Below are positions 17,320-26,549 of a DNA stretch of 64,000 nt, in pieces. This DNA comes from Acidipropionibacterium thoenii DSM 20276 (GTDB lineage: Bacteria; Actinomycetota; Actinomycetes; Propionibacteriales; Propionibacteriaceae), in the NCBI RefSeq assembly GCF_000423445.1, contig NZ_KE384018.1, forward strand, positions 62,001 through 126,000. The letters run 5' to 3'. Each line of letters begins with the position of its first letter. Position 1 is the stretch's first letter. The notes under the pieces were generated by a model. That model saw only the letters and a program-made list of their open reading frames with translations, searched no databases and was not told the origin of the DNA. Both the position numbers and the translations under genes were made by a program.

Positions 17320-18555
17320 ATGAGCAGCAAGGTGAGTCCAGCAGTCTGGGCGGTCACGGTGGCCTGCGCCTTCTCCTACATGGGCATCGGGCTCGTCGAC
17401 CCGATTCTTCCCGAGATCTCCGCCTCGCTGAACGCCTCCCCGGGTCAGACCGAGTTGCTGTTCAGCACCTATCTCATCGTCTCGGCGATCGTGATGTTCT
17501 TCGCCTCCTGGGTCTCCTCGCGGATCGGCCGCAGGACCACCCTGCTGCTCGGCCTGGCGATCGTCGTGGCCTTCGCCACCGCCTGCGCGTTGTCCCAGGA
17601 GGTCAACCAGGTGATCGGCTTTCGCGGCGGCTGGGGGATCGGCAATGCGCTGTTCGTCTCCACCGCGCTGGCCACCGTGCTGGGGGCGGCTGCCGACCCG
17701 CGCAGCGCCATCCGCCTCTACGAGGGGGCGCTCGGTGCCGGAATGGCGCTGGGTCCGCTGGTCGGAGGGCTACTGGGCGGGATCTCCTGGCGCGGGCCGT
17801 TCGCCGGGACCGCGGTGCTGATGGGAGTCGGTCTGGTGCTGATCGCCGTCCTGGTGCCGCACCAGAGGGGCGGGATCCGCACTCCCAGCCCGCTGTCGGC
17901 GCCGTTCAAGGCGCTGGGGGATCCGCGGCTGCGACTGTTGATGGTGGCGGCGCTGTTCTACAACTACGGCTACTTCACCCTGCTGGCCTACGCCCCCTTC
18001 CCGCTGCACGCGGCCTCGGCCAGGGCCGGGCGGGCCTTCACCCCCTTGGATCTGGGTCTGGTGTTCTTCGGTTGGGGGCTGTGCCTGGCGATCGGATCGG
18101 TGTGGGGTGCGGCCCACCTGTCGCAGCGTCATGGCACCCGCCACACCCTGGTCTGGGTGCTCATCGGACTGGCCGTCGTGGAGACCGCGCTGGCTGCCAG
18201 CCTCGACCTGCGTGTCCAGATCGTCGGGGTGATCCTCGGTGGCGCGATGATCGGCGTCCTCAACACCTTGATGACCGAGATCGCGATGGCGGCCTCCGAT
18301 CTGCCGGGGGAGGTGGTCTCCTCCAGCTACTCGGGGGTCCGCTTCGTCGGTGGCGCGATCGCCCCCACGATGACCGGTTCGCTGGCCGCCGCCTGGGGGG
18401 GTGGGCGGACCGTACTGGGTCGGGGCACCCTGCCTGCTCATCACCGTGGTGCTGCTGTGGCTGGACCACCGTGCGGCGATGAGACGCCGTTCACCAGCGG
18501 TCCGAGTGGTCCCCACCCCCTGATCCAGGACCGTCCCGGCAGACCGCCCGACTGA
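17320..18555 (+). CDS. MFS transporter with a C-terminal frameshift at a G7 tract
   Basis: 411-aa reading frame of a 12-helix major-facilitator (DHA1-like) exporter: VDPILPEISASLNASPGQTE, then SSRIGRRTTLLLGLA after helix 2. The sequence is normal up to AAWGG, then turns into non-membrane sequence. The last helix is intact in the +1 frame (YWVGAPCLLITVVLLWLDHR), ending at a stop at 18521-18523. Removing one G from the run at 18395-18401 restores a single protein of about 400 aa ending in VVPTP. The shift is either a sequencing error or a real recent mutation. The function of the resulting frame is doubtful; the substrate is unknown. Confidence 0.75.
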   Translation: MSSKVSPAVWAVTVACAFSYMGIGLVDPILPEISASLNASPGQTELLFSTYLIVSAIVMFFASWVSSRIGRRTTLLLGLAIVVAFATACALSQEVNQVIGFRGGWGIGNALFVSTALATVLGAAADPRSAIRLYEGALGAGMALGPLVGGLLGGISWRGPFAGTAVLMGVGLVLIAVLVPHQRGGIRTPSPLSAPFKALGDPRLRLLMVAALFYNYGYFTLLAYAPFPLHAASARAGRAFTPLDLGLVFFGWGLCLAIGSVWGAAHLSQRHGTRHTLVWVLIGLAVVETALAASLDLRVQIVGVILGGAMIGVLNTLMTEIAMAASDLPGEVVSSSYSGVRFVGGAIAPTMTGSLAAAWGGGRTVLGRGTLPAHHRGAAVAGPPCGDETPFTSGPSGPHPLIQDRPGRPPD

Positions 18556-18563
18556 GGGAGCCG

Positions 18564-18569
18564 TAGGGT
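18564..18569 (+). promoter_or_regulatory. -10 element (TAGGGT) of the DUF3151 gene
   Basis: TAGGGT, 7 nt before the ATG at 18577; leaderless layout. Confidence 0.45.
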
Positions 18570-18576
18570 TGGTCCC

Positions 18577-19158
18577 ATGGCAGATGATCAGATGCAGTCG
18601 GGCCCGGGGGCTGTCGATGAGCTGGTGGACGCTGACGAGCCCCTGGCCGATGGCCAGGTCGGCGAGGTTGGACAGCCGGGGGACGCCGCGGTCGAGGATG
18701 GTGGGACCCGTCTGCCGGCCGACCCGGCGATCGCCGAACTGGCCGACCACGGCCGCAACGACTTCATCTCGGTGGTGCGCGACCACCCCGAGTCCAGCCT
18801 CTGCTGGGCGCTGCTGGCCGAGGGGGCGTTGCTGGCCGGCACCGAGGAGGCCGACATCGCCGGCTACTCCTATGCGGTGACCGGTTTCCACGCTGGGATC
18901 AGCGCGCTGCGTGCGGCCGGCTGGCAGGGCCGCGGCGGGATCGCCTGGGAGCACCTCACCAACCAGGGTTTCCTCCGCTGCGTCTGGGCCCGTTCGGTGG
19001 CCGCCGACCGGATCGGGCAGGCCGACGAGTCCACCCGCTGCGAGCAGTTCCTGCACCGGGCCAGTGAATCGGCCTGGCAGCAGTTGCACACCACCCTGGT
19101 CCCAGCCGATCCCTCCGATCCGGCTGACACTGCGGAGGGCCCGGGGGATGATGAGTGA
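18577..19158 (+). CDS. DUF3151 family protein
   Basis: 193-aa actinobacterial protein resembling the DUF3151 family (Rv0360c-like in M. tuberculosis, from memory). An acidic N-terminal extension (1-45) is followed by the conserved part: FISVVRDHPESSLCWALLAE, YAVTGFHAGISALRAAGW, GIAWEHLTNQGFLRCVWA. No catalytic motif or membrane span is visible. In mycobacteria the family lies near fba and purA; purA is also close here, which supports the assignment. Function unknown. Confidence 0.8.
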   Translation: MADDQMQSGPGAVDELVDADEPLADGQVGEVGQPGDAAVEDGGTRLPADPAIAELADHGRNDFISVVRDHPESSLCWALLAEGALLAGTEEADIAGYSYAVTGFHAGISALRAAGWQGRGGIAWEHLTNQGFLRCVWARSVAADRIGQADESTRCEQFLHRASESAWQQLHTTLVPADPSDPADTAEGPGDDE

Positions 19159-19230
19159 GGCCGGCACGGTGGAGCCGTTTGGCGGCGTGATCCAGGGTTG
19201 AGTCAACGGCGCAGACCTCAAGGAGGAGTC

Positions 19231-20106
19231 ATGACCGACCATGTGGAGTTCCGGGACTTCCAGCCCTCCGACGTCACCAGGATCGACTTCGGCGAACCCG
19301 GCTCGCTGGAGGATCTCGGCGGACCGCCTGACGACGCCGCCGCCGAGCCCGGCATCCCCGACCCCATCATCATCGTGGCGACCTGGCGGGGCGACATCGT
19401 CGGATACATCTCCAGCTGGCTGGCCCAGGTGCATCGCACCCGCCGATTCTTCGACGTCCAGGTGGCCCCGCGGTCCCAGGGACGGCGGATAGCCACCCGG
19501 CTGGTCGCCCAACTGAAGGCCCGCTCGGACCGTCCGCTGGCCGCCAGGGCGGTGGAGGGTTCCGACTCGGCCGGATTTCTCCGAGGTCTGGGCGCCAGGC
19601 CCTATGCCTGGTGCCCGCCGATGGAACTGCCCCGGCGTCAGTTCGGCAGGGCGATCGAGATCCTGGGCGGCCATCGCGACGTCATCCCGGCCTCGTCCCT
19701 GTCACCAGGGGAACCCGAGCATCTGTGGATGCAGTTCTACCGATGGACCCACCAGGACTGGTCCCCGGTCTACGACTCCGACCAGGCCCGCGAGGCGCTG
19801 CGCGCCGAGGCCGGCGAACTGGACCTGGACCGCACCGCGATCGCCCTGGTGGACGGTCAACCGGGCGCGGCGGCCTTCGTCTTCGACGACCCGGGGGCCC
19901 CGACGGTGTGCGCCGAGACGCTGGCCCCGGAGGTGCCCGATGGAGATGATGCGCTGGCCCGGGCGGTCTGCCAGGTGGTGCGAGACGCCCGTGACAACGG
20001 GGTGCGCAAGCTGGCCTTCGACGGCCGCGAGCAGGACCCACACTTCGGGCCGTTGGCCCAGCGGCTGCCCTTCGAGGGATCCCGGATGCTGCTGCTGGAG
20101 CTGTGA
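19231..20106 (+). CDS. GNAT-family N-acetyltransferase
   Basis: 291-aa protein with an N-terminal GNAT fold: IIIVATWRGDIVGYISSWLA, then the acetyl-CoA pyrophosphate loop region VAPRSQGRRIATRLV (about 88-102). The C-terminal half (150-291) may be a second, degenerate GNAT-like domain (AAFVFDDPG...LARAVCQVVRDARDNG). AGGAGG stands 6 nt before the ATG at 19231, deciding the start over the earlier in-frame ATG. The substrate is unknown. Confidence 0.8.
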   Translation: MTDHVEFRDFQPSDVTRIDFGEPGSLEDLGGPPDDAAAEPGIPDPIIIVATWRGDIVGYISSWLAQVHRTRRFFDVQVAPRSQGRRIATRLVAQLKARSDRPLAARAVEGSDSAGFLRGLGARPYAWCPPMELPRRQFGRAIEILGGHRDVIPASSLSPGEPEHLWMQFYRWTHQDWSPVYDSDQAREALRAEAGELDLDRTAIALVDGQPGAAAFVFDDPGAPTVCAETLAPEVPDGDDALARAVCQVVRDARDNGVRKLAFDGREQDPHFGPLAQRLPFEGSRMLLLEL

Positions 20107-20145
20107 GCCCGCTGGAACTGCGAGGGCGGGGCGGGACTGATCCCC

Positions 20146-20151
20146 TACAAT
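20146..20151 (+). promoter_or_regulatory. Candidate -10 element (TACAAT) for purA
   Basis: TACAAT about 88 nt before the purA ATG would give a leader of roughly 80 nt. No clear -35 is seen and no riboswitch fold was recognised in the leader. Confidence 0.35.
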
Positions 20152-20235
20152 GCCGATGGTGTGCCGCTGTCCGGTCGTCGGTCGCGGTAGCAGCGATCGA
20201 CGTCCACCAGCAGGGACGGTCGAGGAAGCGAGTGA

Positions 20236-21525
<1,290 letters not shown>

Positions 21526-21526
21526 G

Positions 21527-21553
21527 CCGGGCCGGGCAGAAGTCCCGGCCCGG
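21527..21553 (+). terminator. purA terminator hairpin
   Basis: Perfect 10-bp stem CCGGGCCGGG (21527-21536) / CCCGGCCCGG (21544-21553), 7-nt loop, 1 nt after the purA stop. GC-only stem without T tract. Confidence 0.65.
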
Positions 21554-21574
21554 GGCTCGTCCGCGGGTTGTGGC

Positions 21575-21650
21575 TGCGCAGATCACTCCGCAGACCGGGG
21601 TTCGTGCAGCGGGGAGTGCACAGACCCCCGTCTGCGGAGTGATCTGCGCA
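21575..21650. repeat. 76-nt inverted-repeat element between convergent genes
   Basis: Perfect 21-bp arms, 21575-21595 and 21630-21650 (arm starts TGCGCAGATCACTCCGCAGA), with a 34-nt centre that itself holds an inner GTGCA/TGCAC pair and CGGGG/CCCCG blocks. It lies between convergent purA and the EamA gene, in addition to the purA hairpin. It could be a bidirectional terminator or a REP/MITE-like repeat; no second copy was noticed in the window. Confidence 0.75.
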
Positions 21651-21674
21651 CTCGACCGATCGCCTCGGCGCCGA

Positions 21675-22610
21675 TCAGGCGGCGACCCGGTCCACCGGGT
21701 CGGTGTCCTCGGCGGGTCCTGCCGTCCGGCTCTGGGCGACGGCGCTGAGTACGATCCCCAGCCCCACCAGGGCCAGACCGATCCAGCCGGCAGCGGTGAG
21801 GGTCTCGCCCAGCACCGAGGTCGCCAGCAGGGTCGCCGTCATCGGCTCGGTGAGAGCCAGGGTGGTCGATCTGGACGCCCGGACACGTCTGAGCCCGTAG
21901 CCGTAGAGCAGGTAGCCGATCGCCATCGGGACCACCGCCAGGTATCCCAGCACCGCCATTCCGCGGGGTTCCAGCAGTGGCCCCGGGCCGGCCAGGATGA
22001 ACCACGGCACCAGGACCACCGAGGCCAGGGTGAACATCGCCGCCATCACGGTCCCCGAGTCAGCGGTCGGCCTGCTGGGGTCGGAGATCACCCGGGCGCC
22101 GGCCCATGAGTACAGCGCCCAGCCGAACCCGGCTCCCAGCCCCAGCGCCGCACCGGCGATCGGATGACCGGCCGGAGCCGACCCGCCGGAGGCCACCAGC
22201 AGGCAGATCCCGGCCACCGGCACCATCACGGTGAGCAGCCAGGCCCCTCCGGGGAAGCGATGATCGACCACCATCTCCAGAACCCCGGCCCAGACCGGCC
22301 CGGAGGCCAGCGCCAGGGCGTCACCGACCGCCACCCCGATGAGATCCAGTGACCAGTAGTACATGCTGGCGTAGCCCAGCACGCCGACCGCTCCGACCGC
22401 CAGGATCGCCAGGGTGCGGCGGTCGGCCAACTGGGCCAGGGTGCGCCTGGGCCGGGTGGCCAGCAGGATCAGCCCGCCGAAGCCGAAGGTGGACAGTCCG
22501 ATGAGCATCTGATCGGAACCCGTCGGGGCGTGGTGGGCCATCGTCCCGGTGGTGCCCCACAGGATGCCGGCCAGCACCACGGCCGCGACGTGGCCGCCCA
22601 TGCTCTTCAC
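21675..22610 (-). CDS. EamA/DMT-family transporter (10 TM)
   Basis: 311-aa drug/metabolite transporter with two EamA repeats of five helices each. WGTTGTMAHHAPTGSDQMLIG starts the first repeat, and FGWALYSWAGARVI the second, which ends in the LALTEPMTATLLATSVLGE motif typical of RhaT/EamA carriers. The start is GTG 22610: a TAGCCT hexamer lies 6 nt upstream and no ribosome site is seen. It is transcribed divergently from purD. Likely exports amino acids or metabolites; the substrate is unknown. Confidence 0.88.
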   Translation of the reverse strand: MKSMGGHVAAVVLAGILWGTTGTMAHHAPTGSDQMLIGLSTFGFGGLILLATRPRRTLAQLADRRTLAILAVGAVGVLGYASMYYWSLDLIGVAVGDALALASGPVWAGVLEMVVDHRFPGGAWLLTVMVPVAGICLLVASGGSAPAGHPIAGAALGLGAGFGWALYSWAGARVISDPSRPTADSGTVMAAMFTLASVVLVPWFILAGPGPLLEPRGMAVLGYLAVVPMAIGYLLYGYGLRRVRASRSTTLALTEPMTATLLATSVLGETLTAAGWIGLALVGLGIVLSAVAQSRTAGPAEDTDPVDRVAA

Positions 22611-22616
22611 CCCGGC

Positions 22617-22622
22617 AGGCTA
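22617..22622 (-). promoter_or_regulatory. -10 element (TAGCCT) of the EamA gene
   Basis: Minus-strand TAGCCT, 6 nt before GTG 22610; leaderless layout. Confidence 0.45.
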
Positions 22623-22684
22623 TCCCCGCAGCACCGCCCGCCCCGACCCGGTCCACTGCCACCTCCGCTGTTCCCCACGTCATC

Positions 22685-22690
22685 TAGTGT
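22685..22690 (+). promoter_or_regulatory. -10 element (TAGTGT) of purD
   Basis: TAGTGT, 7 nt before GTG 22698; decides that start over the ATG three codons later. Confidence 0.45.
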
Positions 22691-22697
22691 TGTCCCC

Positions 22698-24032
22698 GTG
22701 ACCGAGATGACTGTCCTCGTCCTGGGTTCGGGTGGCCGCGAGCACGCGATCGCCCTGGCCATTTCCAGAGACCCGCAGGTGCGCGACCTGCACGTGGCCC
22801 CGGGCAACCCCGGCACGGCGTCATTCGCCACCAATCATCCGGTCGCCCTCACCGATCCTGACGCGGTGGTCGCGCTGGCCCAGCAGGTCGGGGCCGACCT
22901 GGTCGTGGTCGGGCCCGAGGCGCCACTGGTGGCAGGGGTCGCCGACGCGGTGCGGGCCGCCGGTATCGACTGCTTCGGACCGGGCGCGCAGGCGGCCCGG
23001 TTGGAGGGCTCCAAGGCCTTCGCCAAGGAGGTGATGGCAGCCGCCGGGGTGCCCACCGCCGATGCCGTCAACTGCGTCGACCTGGACGAGGTCGAGGTCG
23101 CACTCACCCGGTTCGGCGCACCTCACGTCGTCAAGGACGACGGGCTGGCAGCGGGCAAGGGAGTGGTCGTCACCAGCGACCGCAAGGCCGCCGTCGAGCA
23201 CGCCCGGCGCTGCCTGGAGGCCGGCCATCCGGTGGTCATCGAGGACTACCTCAAAGGTTCCGAGGTGAGCCTGTTCGCGATCTGCGACGGGACCAGAGCC
23301 CTTCCCCTTCAGCCAGCCCAGGACTTCAAGCGGGTCGGCAACGGCGGCACCGGCCCCAACACCGGCGGGATGGGCGCCTACACCCCGCTGCCATGGGCCC
23401 CCACCGATCTGGTCGAGCAGGTCTCCCGCGAGGTCATCGCCCCCACCCTGGCCGAGATGAACAGGCGCGACACTCCCTTCCAGGGACTGCTCTACGTGGG
23501 CCTGGCACTGACCGCGGAGGGCCCCAAGGTCGTCGAGTTCAACGTCCGCTTCGGCGACCCGGAGACCGAGCCGCTGCTGTCCCTTCTCACCACCCCGCTG
23601 GCCCAGGTGATGCGTGCCGCGGCCCGTGGCGACCTGTCGCAGTTCGGTGAGGGCCTGGAGTTCCGCACCGGCTTCGCTGTCGGGGTGGTGCTGGCCTCCG
23701 AGGGTTATCCGGGGACGCCGGAGACCGGCCGACCGATCACCGGGGCCGAGTCGCCAGACGGTGGCCCCGATCCCGACGTCATCCATGCCGGCACCGCGCT
23801 GGACCCCGAAGGTCGGCTGGTCTCGGCCGGCGGGCGGGTGCTGGTGGCTCTGGGCCACGGCGAGACGCTGACCGGGGCCCGGCAGGCCGCCTACACCCGA
23901 CTGTCGCGCATCGAGCTGCCAGGCGGCTTCCATCGCGATGACATCGCCCTGACCGCCGCCGAGGAGGAGGCCTTCACCGCGATGTCGGAGCCCACCTCTC
24001 CCTCGCCGTCCGACCCGGCGCAGTCCGAGTAG
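22698..24032 (+). CDS. purD: Phosphoribosylamine-glycine ligase
   Basis: 444-aa GAR synthetase of the ATP-grasp superfamily, joining glycine to phosphoribosylamine. Motifs: MTVLVLGSGGREHAIA (N domain), VVVGPEAPLVAGVAD, HVVKDDGLAAGKGVVV (ATP loop), GGMGAYTPLPWAP and VEFNVRFGDPETE (metal/ATP site). The C-terminal tail is Ser/Pro-rich. The GTG start at 22698 follows a -10 box at leaderless distance. purB follows 55 nt downstream. Confidence 0.96.
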   Translation: MTEMTVLVLGSGGREHAIALAISRDPQVRDLHVAPGNPGTASFATNHPVALTDPDAVVALAQQVGADLVVVGPEAPLVAGVADAVRAAGIDCFGPGAQAARLEGSKAFAKEVMAAAGVPTADAVNCVDLDEVEVALTRFGAPHVVKDDGLAAGKGVVVTSDRKAAVEHARRCLEAGHPVVIEDYLKGSEVSLFAICDGTRALPLQPAQDFKRVGNGGTGPNTGGMGAYTPLPWAPTDLVEQVSREVIAPTLAEMNRRDTPFQGLLYVGLALTAEGPKVVEFNVRFGDPETEPLLSLLTTPLAQVMRAAARGDLSQFGEGLEFRTGFAVGVVLASEGYPGTPETGRPITGAESPDGGPDPDVIHAGTALDPEGRLVSAGGRVLVALGHGETLTGARQAAYTRLSRIELPGGFHRDDIALTAAEEEAFTAMSEPTSPSPSDPAQSE

Positions 24033-24087
24033 ACCCGGCCCGCCGAACGACGTCGCCAGTTTCCCTCAACCCCTCAGGAGAGCGCCC

Positions 24088-25521
24088 GTGAGCGTGCCCA
24101 ATGTCCTCGCCAACCGTTACGCCTCGGCCCAGATGCGCGAGATCTGGTCCCCGGAGAACAAGATCAGGGCCGAACGGCGGCTGTGGATCGCGGTGCTGGC
24201 CGAGCAGATCGCACTGGGCGTGCCACTGGGCGGAGACGATCCCGAGCAGGTGCTCGATGACTACCGCAAGGTGGTCGACCGGGTCGACCTGGAGTCCATC
24301 GCCGCCCGCGAGCGGATCACCCGACACGATGTCAAGGCCCGGATCGAGGAGTTCAACGCGCTGGCCGGCCACGAGCACATCCACAAGGGGATGACCAGCC
24401 GGGACCTCACCGAGAACATCGAGCAGCACCAGGTGCTGGTCTCGCTGAACCTGATCCGCGACCGGATGGTCGCCGCCCTGGCCCAGCTGGCCCGGCTGGC
24501 TGCGCAGTACTCCGACCAGCCGATCGCCGGGCGCTCGCACAACGTCGCCGCCCAGGTCACCACCCTGGGCAAGCGGTTCGCCACCATCATCGACGAAATG
24601 CTGGTGGCCTACCGGCGGGTGGAGGAACTCATCCAGCGCTACCCGGCTCGCGGCATCAAAGGGCCGATGGGCACCTCCCAGGACATGCTCGACCTGCTCG
24701 GGGGCGACGCCGCCAAGCTCGCCACCCTTGAGTCGGCCATCGCCGAGCACCTGGGGTTCAACCACGTGCTCACCTCGACCGGCCAGATCTACCCCCGGTC
24801 ACTGGACTTCGACGTCATCTCGGCCCTGGTGCAGGTGGCCTGCGGGCCCTCCGACCTGGCCACCGCGATTCGGCTGATGGCCGGTAACGAGCTGGTCACC
24901 GAGGGTTTCAAGCCGGGTCAGGTGGGCTCCTCGGCGATGCCCCACAAGATGAATGCGCGTTCCTGCGAGCGGGTGAACGGCTTCCTGGTGGTGCTGCGCG
25001 GCTACCTCACGATGGCCACCGGGCTGGCCGGGGTGCAGTGGAACGAGGGAGATGTCTCCTGTTCGGTGGTCCGCCGGGTCGCGCTGCCCGATGCTTTCTA
25101 CGCCACCGATGGGATGTTCGAGACCTTCCTCACCATCCTCACCGACTTCGGGGCCTTCCCGGCCGTCATCGAGGCCGAGCTCCAGCGCTATCTGCCCTTC
25201 CTCACCACCACGAAGGTGCTGATGGCCTGCGTGCGCGCCGGGGTGGGCCGCGAGGACGCCCACGAGGCGATCAAGGAGAACGCCGTCTCGCTGGCCCTTC
25301 AGATGCGCGAGACCGGAAGCACCCGCAACGACCTGTTCGACCGGTTGGCCGCCGACGACCGGATCCCGCTGAGTTCTTCCGAGTTGGCCGATCTGGTGAC
25401 CTCCCCGATCGAGCTGACCGGGGCGGCCCGCGACCAGGTCGCCGCCCTGGTGGGACAGGTGGAGACGATCGTGGCCACCCATCCCGAGGCGGCCCGCTAC
25501 CTGCCGGGTCAGGTGCTCTGA
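24088..25521 (+). CDS. purB: Adenylosuccinate lyase
   Basis: 477-aa fumarase-superfamily lyase that cleaves adenylosuccinate and SAICAR. It has HKGMTSRDLTENIEQHQVL, the catalytic histidine region PIAGRSHNVAAQ and the flexible signature loop GSSAMPHKMNARSCERV. The start GTG at 24088 has AGGAG 8 nt upstream. The N-terminus (VPNVLANRYASAQMREIWS) is family-typical. Confidence 0.96.
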   Translation: MSVPNVLANRYASAQMREIWSPENKIRAERRLWIAVLAEQIALGVPLGGDDPEQVLDDYRKVVDRVDLESIAARERITRHDVKARIEEFNALAGHEHIHKGMTSRDLTENIEQHQVLVSLNLIRDRMVAALAQLARLAAQYSDQPIAGRSHNVAAQVTTLGKRFATIIDEMLVAYRRVEELIQRYPARGIKGPMGTSQDMLDLLGGDAAKLATLESAIAEHLGFNHVLTSTGQIYPRSLDFDVISALVQVACGPSDLATAIRLMAGNELVTEGFKPGQVGSSAMPHKMNARSCERVNGFLVVLRGYLTMATGLAGVQWNEGDVSCSVVRRVALPDAFYATDGMFETFLTILTDFGAFPAVIEAELQRYLPFLTTTKVLMACVRAGVGREDAHEAIKENAVSLALQMRETGSTRNDLFDRLAADDRIPLSSSELADLVTSPIELTGAARDQVAALVGQVETIVATHPEAARYLPGQVL

Positions 25522-25546
25522 CCCGTTCAGCCGAATGAGGGCTTCT

Positions 25547-25583
25547 GCCTCACGGGGCCGTCACATCCAGTCCTTCGTGAGGC
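25547..25583. terminator. Candidate hairpin between convergent purB and oxyR
   Basis: 8-bp inverted repeat GCCTCACG/CGTGAGGC with a 21-nt loop; weak, but placed in the 74-nt gap between convergent genes. Confidence 0.35.
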
Positions 25584-25595
25584 GGACTCGTCGGC

Positions 25596-26531
25596 TCACA
25601 GGCTGACGGCTTCGAGGGAGGGCTCGGCCCCAAGGGGCTCGACCAGGCCGCCGGGCAGATCTCGCAGCACTCCGATCAGCGCTTTGACGGCACGCCGCTC
25701 CAGCACCGGGGCCCGCCCGCACACCACCACGTCGCGATGGGGTCGGGGCTCGGTGAACTCGCGCAGCGCGATCCGGGGATCGGGGGCCATCGGCGGACTC
25801 ACCGCCATCCGGGGCATCAGAGTGCGTCCCGAACCCGCGGCCACCAGCTGGGAGAGGGTCGCCACCGACCCGGGCCGGATGTCCTTGCGGACACCGGAAC
25901 CCGAGTCCGCGCACACCTCGAGCACCTGGTCGCGCAGGCAGTGGCCCTCCGACATCAGGATCAGATCCGTGCCGCGCAGCTCAGCCGGATCGAGCGGCCC
26001 GGCTGCACGCCCCAGCGGGTCATCAGCCGGGGTGGCCAGCAGGAACTCCTCGCGGAACACCGGCACGCTGCTCAGCCCGGCGGGTACCGCCGAGGCCAGC
26101 AGGGCGATGTCGAGCTCGCCGGCGTCCAGCAGCCGCAGCAGGGTGGCGGACTTCTCCTCGACCACCGACAGGCTCACCCCTGGTGCGTCATGCTCCAGGC
26201 CGGCGATGAGGTGGGGCAGCAGGTAGGCGGCCAGGGTCGGGAAGATCCCGACCCGTACCTCCCCGGTGACCGGCCCCTCCTGGTCGCGCCCGGCCCAGCT
26301 GATGTCCTCGGCGAGGGACAGCATCTGACGCGCCGGGCCGATCACCCGACGCCCCAGCTCGGTGAGCTCGATCCGCGGACCGCGCAGCACCAGGGGGCCG
26401 CCGAGCTCCTCCTCGAAACGGCGCAGCTGCGCCGAGAGGGTCGGCTGGCTGACCCCGCACCTGGCCGCGGCCCGACCGAAATGACGCTCATCGGCCAGCG
26501 CGACCAGGTACTCCACCCATCGCAGGTTCAT
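25596..26531 (-). CDS. oxyR: Hydrogen-peroxide sensor OxyR (LysR family)
   Basis: 311-aa LysR-type regulator: N-terminal winged helix (MNLRWVEYLVALADERHFGRAA...VSQPTLSAQLRRFE) and a substrate-like domain containing the redox pair Cys198 and Cys207 in GHCLRDQVLEVC, the hallmark of OxyR. The start is ATG 26531; TTG 26543 is an alternative. It lies 18 nt after ahpF on the same strand, so it is probably the last gene of an ahpC-ahpF-oxyR unit. An ATAG-N7-CTAT site precedes ahpC. Confidence 0.93.
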   Translation of the reverse strand: MNLRWVEYLVALADERHFGRAAARCGVSQPTLSAQLRRFEEELGGPLVLRGPRIELTELGRRVIGPARQMLSLAEDISWAGRDQEGPVTGEVRVGIFPTLAAYLLPHLIAGLEHDAPGVSLSVVEEKSATLLRLLDAGELDIALLASAVPAGLSSVPVFREEFLLATPADDPLGRAAGPLDPAELRGTDLILMSEGHCLRDQVLEVCADSGSGVRKDIRPGSVATLSQLVAAGSGRTLMPRMAVSPPMAPDPRIALREFTEPRPHRDVVVCGRAPVLERRAVKALIGVLRDLPGGLVEPLGAEPSLEAVSL

Positions 26532-26549
26532 GACTCCAGTCAACCGCGC

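Noticed and set aside
21570-22109. Plus-strand 179-codon frame across the inverted repeat and the EamA gene end
   Set aside because: Antisense to the EamA gene and made of Gln/Gly/Arg-rich sequence; no start signal.
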